NCBI GenBank assembly: GCA_017962085.1
Contig: JAGCWA010000007.1
Span: forward strand, 1-58,454
DNA from: Paludibacteraceae bacterium
GTDB lineage: Bacteria; Bacteroidota; Bacteroidia; Bacteroidales; Paludibacteraceae
DNA: 58,454 nucleotides
Reading direction: 5' to 3'
Below the pieces are notes generated by a model. It saw only the letters and a program-made list of their open reading frames with translations, did not search any database and was not told the origin of the DNA. Positions 50,933 to 58,454 of this stretch are shown here, piece after piece. The position numbers were made by a program, and so were the translations under genes. Each line of letters begins with the position of its first letter. The first letter of the stretch is position 1.

Positions 50933-50940
50933 TACCTTTG
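50933..50940 (+). promoter_or_regulatory. -7 box upstream of the 51024 lipoprotein gene
   Basis: TACCTTTG fits TAnnTTTG. Transcription would start near 50946, leaving a leader of about 78 bases before the ATG at 51024. Confidence 0.55.
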
Positions 50941-51023
50941 CGTAACCATAGGGCGACGGTCGATTCGTTGAGGCCTATGTTATAAAGAGATAGATTCTTA
51001 AACATTCATTAAATAATAATCTT

Positions 51024-51629
51024 ATGAAGAAAAAAATTCTCCTTTTATTCCTGACAATCGGGTCAGTTGTGTTACTTCCTCTCACTTCATGTGGCGATGA
51101 TGATGACGAAAACGACAATAACAACAACAAACCAGTTCCTACCGACACGACGGATGTCACTCCGGCTATCATCACGGACGATACCACGACGGTAGAGAAC
51201 GATACCACTACCGTAAAAGAAGAGGAAAAGGTGGTACAATATACCCTCGACGACGTACAAGGTATTTGGCACGTGAAGAAGGCGAGTGGGCAAGAAGAGT
51301 ATATCCATATCGATGGTGTCAACACGCACATAATACGTTACAACACATCCTATATGGGTGAGGACAATTGGCTTTCCCTGAAATTGACCGGCACCAATGT
51401 CACCAATAATTTGCTGGGCTTTTCCGCCTCGTTCCTAACAAACACTTATGGCTACACGTTGAAAAAAGTCTCCGACACGGAGATGCTGGCTCAGCCTAAG
51501 TCTGAATACTTCGAGAACGATGATTTCTCCATTGACGATGTCATACTCACGAAGGAGAGCGAGCTCCCTGCCCGTTTCACTGACCCATCGTATTTGTTCC
51601 AGTTCTCAATGGACTACACCAACTATTAA
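51024..51629 (+). CDS. surface lipoprotein with acidic/Asn-Thr linker, unknown function
   Basis: A 201-residue protein with the lipoprotein signal MKKKILLLFLTIGSVVLLPL (lipobox LTSC). The lipid cysteine is followed by GDDDDENDNNNN, a strong match to the acidic export signal for surface lipoproteins in this phylum. A Thr/Asp/Val linker (about residues 35-75) leads to a C-terminal beta-rich domain that starts YTLDDVQGIWHVKKASGQEE. The Gly-x-Trp word after a strand resembles lipocalin-like domains, but this is not firm. It is monocistronic, with its own promoter and a terminator shared with the convergent CapA-like gene. Confidence 0.65.
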   Translation: MKKKILLLFLTIGSVVLLPLTSCGDDDDENDNNNNKPVPTDTTDVTPAIITDDTTTVENDTTTVKEEEKVVQYTLDDVQGIWHVKKASGQEEYIHIDGVNTHIIRYNTSYMGEDNWLSLKLTGTNVTNNLLGFSASFLTNTYGYTLKKVSDTEMLAQPKSEYFENDDFSIDDVILTKESELPARFTDPSYLFQFSMDYTNY

Positions 51630-51667
51630 AACCATTTGTTGATTATAATACAACAATGATAAGGAAG

Positions 51668-51700
51668 ACGTCCGTGTGAGGAATTCACACGGGCGTTTTT
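51668..51700. terminator. terminator between the surface lipoprotein and CapA-like genes
   Basis: Arms 51668-51679 and 51685-51696 pair with one G-T mismatch (ACGTCCGTGTGA with TCACACGGGCGT) around a 5-base loop, followed by TTTTT. It serves the plus-strand gene and, with weaker T-run, perhaps the minus-strand one. Confidence 0.85.
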
Positions 51701-51701
51701 G

Positions 51702-52982
51702 CTACCATGCCAGCCTATACCGCTCCTCCTCGATGCTCCACAACGTGGAATCCATTGTGCCCCGCAGTACCCGCAGCGCATCGTCGTAGGCATAATTGAT
51801 CCGTTTCTTATCCTTCGGACGTAGCTTGATCACCTCCTTGGGGGTGTCGTGCGCCTTCACGACGGGGAGGACCCCGATATGGTCGGACCGCCAATAGGTG
51901 TAGGTGGGCACGGCATAGACATTCTTGATGAAAGTGCTATCCCTCCGTTTCACGACATCCACCTGTAGGATGGCTCCGATGTCCTTGGGTATGCTGTCAT
52001 GGAAGACTTGGCTGGAGAGGAAGTTACCCAAGGAGTAGGCCACCAAACTCTTGGGTGCGGTACTATCCGCCGGAAGGATCTCCATGCGCTGGAGAATATG
52101 CGGGTGAGCCATCAGGATGAGGTCGCATCCCGCCCGGTGGAGCGAATCGGCCATCCTACGCTGGTAACGGTTCGGTTGTTTCTGGTACTCCGTGCCGCAA
52201 TGCAGGTACGCCACGGTGAAGTCCGCCCCCGCTCGCCGTAACCGACGGATCGTCTCGCACATGCCACTCACCTTCGCCGAGTCATACTTGCAGAACTCAT
52301 TGACCATGAAACGTTTATCCTTAGGCACGAAGACCCCATTCAGGCTATAGGTGTAGCTGCAGAAACCCACCTTGATACCGTTGCGCTCGACGATGCAGAG
52401 CCTTTCCCTCTCCGCGGAGTCGCGCGCTGTGCCATGGTGGAGGATATGCAGGGAATCCAGCAGGTTCAGGGTAGCCGCGACCCCCTCAGGGTACGAATCC
52501 ATCGTGTGGTTATTGGCGGTCGCTAAGAGGTCGAACCCAGCATCCGCCAAGGTGGCGGCGAAGCAGTCCGGCGCATTGAAATAGGGGAACGAAGCATACC
52601 CGTAGACATCCGCCTTACGTCCCTTCTCCTTGCCGGCGAAGACGGTTTCCAGATTGCCGATCAGGAGGTCGTTTTCGTCCAGGTAAGATTGTATTTGCTG
52701 GAAGACAGGACTGAAATCGAAGGTGTCGGTGTCGTTGCGGTAGGCCTTCTTCATTTGGTAATCATGCATCATCAGGTCACCCACCGCACCGATGCGGAGG
52801 ATATGAAGCGGTTCATCCTCAGACAATTGCATGGTATCGGGCGCGATGGAGTTGACGCAAAGAGAGTCCGCCTGCCCGCCGACCTTTCCCTGGAAGGGAT
52901 TGTCTTGCCCGCAAGATGTCAGTAGGATAACATACAGGAATAGCCACCCTAAGGGTTTTCGGAAACCATTGCTACATACCAT
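51702..52982 (-). CDS. CapA-family lipoprotein (metallophosphatase fold)
   Basis: A 426-residue CapA/PgsA-type protein of the calcineurin-like phosphoesterase fold. The family was first known from poly-gamma-glutamate capsule synthesis, but Bacteroidales have many members of unknown role. The N-terminus (GWLFLYVILLTSC) is a lipoprotein signal. Fold motifs are RIGAVGDLMMHD (metal-binding Asp), LIGNLETVFAG, FDLLATANNHTMD (Asn-His), VAYLHCGTEYQ and LILMAHPHILQRME (His pair). No other capsule genes are nearby, so a poly-glutamate role is not shown. It is transcribed convergently with the lipoprotein gene. A deleted second copy of its 5' end lies at 50412-50480. Confidence 0.85.
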   Translation of the reverse strand: MVCSNGFRKPLGWLFLYVILLTSCGQDNPFQGKVGGQADSLCVNSIAPDTMQLSEDEPLHILRIGAVGDLMMHDYQMKKAYRNDTDTFDFSPVFQQIQSYLDENDLLIGNLETVFAGKEKGRKADVYGYASFPYFNAPDCFAATLADAGFDLLATANNHTMDSYPEGVAATLNLLDSLHILHHGTARDSAERERLCIVERNGIKVGFCSYTYSLNGVFVPKDKRFMVNEFCKYDSAKVSGMCETIRRLRRAGADFTVAYLHCGTEYQKQPNRYQRRMADSLHRAGCDLILMAHPHILQRMEILPADSTAPKSLVAYSLGNFLSSQVFHDSIPKDIGAILQVDVVKRRDSTFIKNVYAVPTYTYWRSDHIGVLPVVKAHDTPKEVIKLRPKDKKRINYAYDDALRVLRGTMDSTLWSIEEERYRLAW

Positions 52983-53266
52983 GATCAGTCAAAATATACC
53001 TTAAACACGCCACGAAGGTAAGAAATTAAGAATTAATAGTTAATATTTAAAAATTAAAAATTCAACAAACCGCGGTTTCAAACAACTGAAGAAAGGTGAG
53101 AGGCGTTAAATCGTAAATCGTCAAATAGTAAATTAAAGGAATATGATCTAATGCGAAAATGGAACCCCCTCGTATGATGAATCTAAAAATAATTAAAAAA
53201 TAGGGTATAATACGAATTAATCATTAAATTTGGCATTTAATTGGTACAATAAATAGGATTGAGAGA
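52983..53266. other. AT-rich gap upstream of the DUF4139 operon
   Basis: No gene. AT-rich taaatcgtaaatcgtcaaatag strings occur at about 53105-53140. The promoter of the downstream operon should be here, but no clean TAnnTTTG box is seen. Confidence 0.5.
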
Positions 53267-55708
53267 ATGGATATTAAATACAATAATATGCATAAAAAAT
53301 TTTCCATACGATTAATAATCAGTCTATTATCATTTCTTCCGTTCATACAAAGCGTATCTGCGGACACCCTATCCGTGCAGTCGGACATACATACGGTGAC
53401 GATCTACAAACAGGGTGCGTTGGTCAACCGGAAGGCCCACGTGAAGGTGCCGGCGGGCGTGACGGTAGTCAAGATTCCGATGTTGAGTCCGATGTTCGAT
53501 CCGAAGACCATGCAGGTGGGGATTTCCAACACAGACATCAAACTGGGCAAGGTGGATAGCCAGATTGAGATGCCGAACCAAAAGGAGATTTCGCAAACCA
53601 GCGATTCGTTGGGTAAGCTCTCCAAGATGTACGAAGACTCCATCAACCTGATACAATACTTCAACAGCGTGTTGGACCACGAGCGTTCCATCCTTCTGTC
53701 AAACGACAATATCGGAGGGAAAAATGGATTCAATGACGCACAATTGAGCGGTGTGGCCGCCTACCTGCGCAAGGACCTCGATGAAATCGTGGACCTACAG
53801 ATGAATTACACACAGAAACAGAAACGGTACGAACTGGAGGCGCAGACCATTGGTCAGCAAATCAAGTTACTGGACGAACGGGCGATGTCGCCGAGAGGTG
53901 TGGCCTACGTCTCTTTGGTGACAGAGGCTCCCGCCGAAACGGAGATCGAGCTCAGCTACGTGGTGAAGGAGGCGAAGTGGACCCCTTTCTACGAACTGAA
54001 GATCATGGAGGACAAGCCTATGATGGAGGTGACCAAAAAGGTGAACGTACACCAGAACTCCAAGGAAGACTGGGACGATGTGAAGCTGACCGTCACCAAG
54101 ACCAACCCGTCCGAAAGCAACTCGAAACCCGAGCTCAAGCGCTATACAGTGCCCAACACCACGAGGCATCAAGCCAACCGATCCGTCACGGGAAAGAACA
54201 TGATAAAGGTGATGGGTAACGTGCGAGACTCCAGAGAAAGTATCTCAGGTGTGATGGTGAAAACAAAGGATAACCAAACCGTCCAAACGGACGAGTCTGG
54301 TTTTTACCAAATCCTTGTACCTGAGAACACCGAATTGACGTTCACCCACGCCAGCCACAAGGCTGTAACCCTAACCGCTGGAACAGGGAATATGCAGGTG
54401 CTGAATGTCACGATGAGGGAAAACAACATGAACATCTATGGCCGCGGAGTCAAGGTGAAGGGAAGGGTGAAAGACAGAGAGGGCCCGCTTCCCGGGGCTG
54501 ACGTTACGGTTATAAACAGTGACAAGTTTGAAATCACCGATAATGACGGTTTCTTTGAGATAGAGGCAATGATCGGAGATGTCTTGGAAATAGAATTTAT
54601 GGGCTATCACTCTAAAAGGGTTCAAATCGACAACATGAACTACTCAAGGACTATTGAAATCAAGTTGGAGGAAGAGATAAGTGAACTTAAGGAGATTAAC
54701 GTTACGGCGGATTATGGGAAAAAATCCCGCAAAGATCGCACCGGATCCGCCAGCGCATCGGTGGAGGAAGCCCTTGCCAGCAAAGTGAGTGGGGTGAAAG
54801 TCTCTTCATCAAGTGGTCAATCAGGCGCTTCATCCTCCATCCGAGTCAGAGGCTTAAGTAGTTTAACAGGGGCTTCCGAACCGCTCTATATTGTGGATGG
54901 CATGCCTATTGGAGATAATAGAACGTTGGCATCCATCGATCCGAATGATATCGTTTCGATGGAGGTCTTGAAGGACGCGTCGTCTTCCCATATCTACGGT
55001 TCACGTGCGGCGAACGGGGTCGTTATGATCACCACAAAGAACAAGTCACATGGCTCGGGGCTATACCTCTCCACCTTCTCCCAGTTGGAGGATTACACGG
55101 CGGAGGCGACAACCCTGAACTCCATTCCTTCCGACGGTTCGGAGCACGAGGCGATGATTGGTTTGGAGTCCATCCCGGCCAAATACACCTACTACACTGC
55201 CCCTAAGATCTCCCCGAACGTCTATATGCTAGCGGAAGTGCCTGACTGGAAGAAATATCAACTGCAGGAAGGCAAGCTGAGACTCTTCCACAACAACACA
55301 TACATCGGCGAATCCTACTGGAAACCAGTAGGGATCGAAGATACCCTGCACTTCTCCGTCGGCATCGAAAAGAACATTGGCGTTGAACGTACGTTGAAGG
55401 CGACCAACAAGAGCAAGAGCCTGCTGAGAACCTCCAATAAGGTCTTGCGAGAGTGGGAAATCATCGTGAAGAACAACAAGGATTTCACGGTGGACGTCAC
55501 CGTCGAGGACCAAATCCCTGTCTCCACCAACTCCGACATCAAGGTGAACCTCATAGAGTCCTCCCAAGCGAAGGTGAACGAAGAGACGGGCAGGCTCACC
55601 TGGGTAGTGAAACTCGCCCCAGGGGAGAAAAAGATCATCAACCTCCAATACGAGGTCTCTGTAAAGGATAATTACCAGTATGTCATTTCGAACAATAATG
55701 ATTTATAA
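53267..55708 (+). CDS. DUF4139 protein with inserted carboxypeptidase-like domains and SusC-type plug
   Basis: An 813-residue exported protein; an ATG at 53288 is an alternative start that gives a tighter signal peptide (KFSIRLIISLLSFLPFIQSV). The outer parts are the MuiA-like DUF4140/DUF4139 pair: residues about 40-300 (TVTIYKQGALVNRKAHVKVP, a coiled region, YVVKEAKWTPFYELKI) and about 600-810 (YYTAPKISPNVYMLAEVPDW, TVEDQIPVSTNSDIKVNL). Between them are two carboxypeptidase-D regulatory-like domains (about 313-385 and 396-467) and a complete TonB-receptor plug (about 490-592) with the SusC signature VLKDASSSHIYGSRAANGVV. There is no beta-barrel. DUF4139 proteins have no settled role. The next gene is a paralogue lacking the plug. 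Confidence 0.85.
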   Translation: MDIKYNNMHKKFSIRLIISLLSFLPFIQSVSADTLSVQSDIHTVTIYKQGALVNRKAHVKVPAGVTVVKIPMLSPMFDPKTMQVGISNTDIKLGKVDSQIEMPNQKEISQTSDSLGKLSKMYEDSINLIQYFNSVLDHERSILLSNDNIGGKNGFNDAQLSGVAAYLRKDLDEIVDLQMNYTQKQKRYELEAQTIGQQIKLLDERAMSPRGVAYVSLVTEAPAETEIELSYVVKEAKWTPFYELKIMEDKPMMEVTKKVNVHQNSKEDWDDVKLTVTKTNPSESNSKPELKRYTVPNTTRHQANRSVTGKNMIKVMGNVRDSRESISGVMVKTKDNQTVQTDESGFYQILVPENTELTFTHASHKAVTLTAGTGNMQVLNVTMRENNMNIYGRGVKVKGRVKDREGPLPGADVTVINSDKFEITDNDGFFEIEAMIGDVLEIEFMGYHSKRVQIDNMNYSRTIEIKLEEEISELKEINVTADYGKKSRKDRTGSASASVEEALASKVSGVKVSSSSGQSGASSSIRVRGLSSLTGASEPLYIVDGMPIGDNRTLASIDPNDIVSMEVLKDASSSHIYGSRAANGVVMITTKNKSHGSGLYLSTFSQLEDYTAEATTLNSIPSDGSEHEAMIGLESIPAKYTYYTAPKISPNVYMLAEVPDWKKYQLQEGKLRLFHNNTYIGESYWKPVGIEDTLHFSVGIEKNIGVERTLKATNKSKSLLRTSNKVLREWEIIVKNNKDFTVDVTVEDQIPVSTNSDIKVNLIESSQAKVNEETGRLTWVVKLAPGEKKIINLQYEVSVKDNYQYVISNNNDL

Positions 55709-55712
55709 GATA

Positions 55713-57617
55713 ATGAAACACACAATGATACATACAATGAAACGCATGAAGGCTTATAGTTTCCTTTTGATGGGATGTCTCTCATTCCATGCCCTTGACG
55801 GAATGGCCGCCACAGAAGTGCGGTCGCAGATCAAGGATGTGATGGTATATACTACAGGCGCCATGGTGAAACGCACCGCCAAGGTGAACGCCAAGAGCGG
55901 CACGACGGAGGTGAAGATCCCGCTGCTGACTCCCCTGCTGGACCAAAACTCCATACAGGTGGGTGTGAAGGGGGGTAGCGTGACGCTCGCCTCCATCAAG
56001 TACGACGTGGAAATACCTGACCGCAAGCAGATCGGCAAAGAGGTGGAGACCCTGACAAAACGCTCCGCCGCACTGCGGGACTCCATCGACATACTGATGG
56101 GCAAGAGCGGCGTGCTCGACAAGGAACGTGAACTGATCCTCAAGAGCAATAACATCGGCGGAGACAACGGTTTCACGGCCCCTACCCTACAAGGCATCAC
56201 CTCGTATGTGCGCAAAGACCTCAACGAGATCATCAACATGCAGTATAATTACCAACAGAGGATCAGGAAGTGCCAGGACGAGCTGGTAGTGAACGAACAG
56301 AAGGTCAACCTATTCTACGAGAAACAAATGGAGCCGATGAGTGTCGTGTTGGTCACCTTGGATGCTCCTTATGGTACGAACTGTGAGCTGGAGATTAGCT
56401 ATTTCGTGGAGAATGCGGCTTGGATGCCTTTCTACGAGGCCCGTATCGATAGGAACGATACGAAGCTGCACCTGGTCCAGAAGGCATACGTCAGCCAAGG
56501 CAGCAAGGAGACATGGCCGAACGTGAACCTCATCTTGTCGCAAAACGACCCGAGCGTGAGCAATGAGAAGCCCGAATTGGGACGCTATAATGTTCCTTCC
56601 TGCCAGTACGTTGGGCGAAAAATCCACACGCTCTCAGACAACAACCCTTACGTGAAGGTGATGGGTGTGGTGCGTGATAGGAAAGGTCCGCTGAAGGATG
56701 CCTTGGTGACCTGCGGCGAGGACCACAAGACGCAGACCGACGCCAACGGTTACTATGAATTGCTGGTGCCGAAAAATAGTACCGTGAAATATGACTACAC
56801 AGGTTATGGGACTACCCAAAGCACTGTTAAGGGAAAGAATGCGGTCATCAAGAATGTCAATATGGAGACAAACTCCTCCAAGGTGCTGGAGAACCAACTG
56901 GACAAAAAATACATGAACTATATCAGCCAGAACAGATCGTCTAATGCCCTTGTTGCCATCGAACCCATAGTCAAGAGCGGCATCGAATCGGACATCCCGC
57001 TTATGATCATCCGTAACGTCACGGACAGTGTGCCAGGAAAGAACACGATCCCTGATGATGGCGCGGACCATGAGATAATGGTGAAGGATATCCTTGTCGA
57101 CGCGGAATACAACTACTTCGCCGTCCCGAAACTCTCAAAGGATGTCTACATGGTAGCCTCCATCCCGAACTGGAAGAAACTGGATTTGCTCGACGGAAAC
57201 GTGAAGATATACCTCAACAACGTCTACATGGGCGAAAGCTTCATCAACGCCAGACAGGTGGAGGACACGTTGAACCTCTCCATCGGAAAGGACAGGGAGT
57301 TGGCGGTGGACCGCAAGGACCTGAAAACATACTCCTCCAAGGGCCTGATGAAAACATCCGACAAAGTGGAGCGTGAATGGCTAATCACGGTGAAGAACAA
57401 CAAATCGAAGCCGGTGAAGATCACGGTGGAGGACCAATTCCCTATCTCTACGTCGGACGACGTCAAGGTCGTACTAATAGACAACGGTGGCGCCGAAGTG
57501 GACGAGAAGGAGGGAAAGCTCACCTGGAAGCTGAACCTGAAACCGAATGAGAAGAAGGAACTGAAGTTCTCCTACTCCGTCAAATCCAAGGGCGGCAGAA
57601 GATTTTCAGTGGATTAA
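55713..57617 (+). CDS. DUF4139 protein with one carboxypeptidase-like domain
   Basis: A 634-residue paralogue of the preceding protein, separated by four bases and surely co-transcribed. ATG 55737 is a likely alternative start, giving the signal MKRMKAYSFLLMGCLSFHAL. It has the DUF4140 part (VMVYTTGAMVKRTAKVNAKS), a coiled middle, one carboxypeptidase-D regulatory-like domain (VKVMGVVRDRKGPLKDALVT to about residue 385), a roughly 60-residue stretch where its neighbour has the plug, then DUF4139 (YFAVPKLSKDVYMVASIPNW, TVEDQFPISTSDDVKVVL). Members are exported and may be envelope-associated. The tandem pair with and without plug suggests division of labour or heteromer formation. Confidence 0.85.
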   Translation: MKHTMIHTMKRMKAYSFLLMGCLSFHALDGMAATEVRSQIKDVMVYTTGAMVKRTAKVNAKSGTTEVKIPLLTPLLDQNSIQVGVKGGSVTLASIKYDVEIPDRKQIGKEVETLTKRSAALRDSIDILMGKSGVLDKERELILKSNNIGGDNGFTAPTLQGITSYVRKDLNEIINMQYNYQQRIRKCQDELVVNEQKVNLFYEKQMEPMSVVLVTLDAPYGTNCELEISYFVENAAWMPFYEARIDRNDTKLHLVQKAYVSQGSKETWPNVNLILSQNDPSVSNEKPELGRYNVPSCQYVGRKIHTLSDNNPYVKVMGVVRDRKGPLKDALVTCGEDHKTQTDANGYYELLVPKNSTVKYDYTGYGTTQSTVKGKNAVIKNVNMETNSSKVLENQLDKKYMNYISQNRSSNALVAIEPIVKSGIESDIPLMIIRNVTDSVPGKNTIPDDGADHEIMVKDILVDAEYNYFAVPKLSKDVYMVASIPNWKKLDLLDGNVKIYLNNVYMGESFINARQVEDTLNLSIGKDRELAVDRKDLKTYSSKGLMKTSDKVEREWLITVKNNKSKPVKITVEDQFPISTSDDVKVVLIDNGGAEVDEKEGKLTWKLNLKPNEKKELKFSYSVKSKGGRRFSVD

Positions 57618-57639
57618 TCTGAAACGAACCATATAAGTG

Positions 57640-58128
57640 ATGAAGGCATTGCTGAAATATTGGATGGGGACTCTACTCGGACTCCTCCTCTCCGCCAACC
57701 TCTTCGCCCAACAGGGTGCAACCGGGGCGAAGGGAGAGGCGACCGTACCCGCCGCACAAGACACGGTCTACTCGCAGTTGCAGGTGGACCGCAGGGCAAT
57801 CTACCCGGGCGGCACATCCGCATGGGAGGCCTTTTTCGCCAAGAACCACAGGTATCCTGCGGTGGCCAAAGCCTCTGGCCTACAAACCACCGTCGTCGTC
57901 CGCTTCGTCATCCAAAAGGACGGTAGCGTCACCGACCCTGAAATCATCTGCAGCTCTCACCCGCTCTTCACGGAGGAGGTGCTCCGCCTCCTGAAAATAA
58001 TGCCGAAATGGAAGCCTGCGCTGAAACGGGGCAAGCCGTGCGCCTCCTACTATAAACTGCCCTTCATTTTCCAACTCAAGGAGACACCTGTGGACCGGGG
58101 GATGAAAATTTTGAATTATGAATTTTGA
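57640..58128 (+). CDS. exported protein with TonB C-terminal-like domain, operon partner of the DUF4139 pair
   Basis: The start is ATG 57640 (a GTG precedes it directly). The signal is MKALLKYWMGTLLGLLLSAN, cleaved near LFAQ, so the protein should be periplasmic. The TonB_C-like domain reads YPGGTSAWEAFFAKNHRYP, LQTTVVVRFVIQKDGSVTDP, FTEEVLRLLKIMPKWKPALK, YYKLPFIFQL. It lies 22 bp after the second DUF4139 gene. The last residues (MKILNYEF) are encoded by the AT-rich leader of a 26-bp element that starts six bases after the stop, as in the 29414 gene. A fourth relative of the 16168-17971 trio. Confidence 0.8.
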   Translation: MKALLKYWMGTLLGLLLSANLFAQQGATGAKGEATVPAAQDTVYSQLQVDRRAIYPGGTSAWEAFFAKNHRYPAVAKASGLQTTVVVRFVIQKDGSVTDPEIICSSHPLFTEEVLRLLKIMPKWKPALKRGKPCASYYKLPFIFQLKETPVDRGMKILNYEF

Positions 58129-58454
58129 ATTTTGAAACGTCAGTTCGACGTAGTCAATTGTAAATCATAAAATCGTAAATCCCAATGTAAATATATCGTG
58201 GACCTATACACTCTACTTGTTGCGTCTTTTATCAAACTGATTATCAGTATTTTGTAAAATAAGTGCACCTATTTTCCATGTGTTGTGAGCCAATTTTCTT
58301 ACCCTTAACAAATTCATCCACTCCACCCTGAAAAAGGCAGGAACATATTTAATAAAATTTGAAATTATTCTCATAGGCTAAACTTTCTACCGTCTCTATT
58401 TTTGCGATGATTGTCGAACCAAAAGATTCAGAGCACTATGAACCACATTCGTAA
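58129..58454. other. right-edge gap: 26-bp element, promoter and possible start of next gene
   Basis: The 26-bp element is at 58134-58159, co-oriented with the preceding gene, followed by a short AT-rich string. The rest shows no repeat I recognise. TATTTTTG at 58397-58404 fits the -7 consensus. An ATG at 58438 (frame MNHIR, running off the edge) may be the start of the next gene; only 17 bases of it are present, so this is tentative. Confidence 0.5.

Noticed and set aside
1-58454. tRNA, rRNA or CRISPR loci
   Set aside because: No cloverleaf-like, rRNA-like or repeat-spacer sequence was seen in the intergenic stretches on either strand; a tRNAscan-SE run would settle the tRNA question.

Overview
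The window looks like a chromosomal stretch of a Bacteroidales bacterium, from a Parabacteroides, Barnesiella, Tannerella or Porphyromonas-like lineage; I cannot fix the genus. The signs are promoters of the TAnnTTTG type, no Shine-Dalgarno-dependent starts, lipoproteins with acidic surface-export signals after the lipid cysteine, C-terminal tails resembling type IX secretion (T9SS) sorting domains, a SusC-type plug signature, a lipidated TamA (TamL) with TamB, and DUF2851 and DUF4139 proteins.

Layout. 1-15919: a minus-strand block with the N-terminal 1357 residues of an alpha-2-macroglobulin-family protein, then three secreted BspA/DUF285-like proteins built from a 26-residue repeat; the largest is 2271 residues with about 51 repeats. 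16168-17971: three tandem small exported proteins with a TonB C-terminal-like domain but no membrane anchor. 18044-18682: a HicAB toxin-antitoxin pair with an operator inside its promoter. 18773-22550: DUF2851, a lipid kinase, an outer-membrane-like protein and a surface lipoprotein. 22562-29303: tamB-tamL. 29414-35418: two more BspA-like proteins around a DUF2185 protein, an EamA transporter, a YrdC-family protein and an acyl-CoA thioesterase. 36171-37772: pckA. 37854-41950: an accessory islet with an IS110 element, REP palindromes, remnants of a REP-associated tyrosine transposase (RAYT), and an AT-rich cassette of two unknown small proteins. 42098-44275: a GH30 xylanase-like enzyme with CBM6. 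44392-47684: metE with a divergent LysR regulator. 47900-50026: a sixth BspA-like protein. 50027-50930: repeats plus scars of truncated lysR and capA paralogues. 51024-52982: a surface lipoprotein and a CapA-like lipoprotein. 53267-58128: two DUF4139 proteins, the first with an embedded SusC-type plug domain, followed by a TonB-domain protein.

How it fits together. Most genes concern the cell envelope: secreted repeat proteins, outer-membrane assembly (TamL/TamB), TonB-like domains and surface lipoproteins. Between the genes lie three dispersed repeat types: AT-rich strings, a roughly 100-130 bp chain of GC-rich hairpins, and a 26-bp element. The 26-bp element is often fused directly to gene 3' ends, and its AT-rich leader can supply the stop codon and last residues. 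The strongest leads are the covarying hairpin family, the co-oriented 26-bp element at gene ends, the cysteine-ladder BspA expansion, the DUF4139-plug fusion beside a TonB-domain gene, and the RAYT remnant with in-frame REP sequence beside a foreign-looking cassette. All calls come from reading the sequence alone; no database search was possible.
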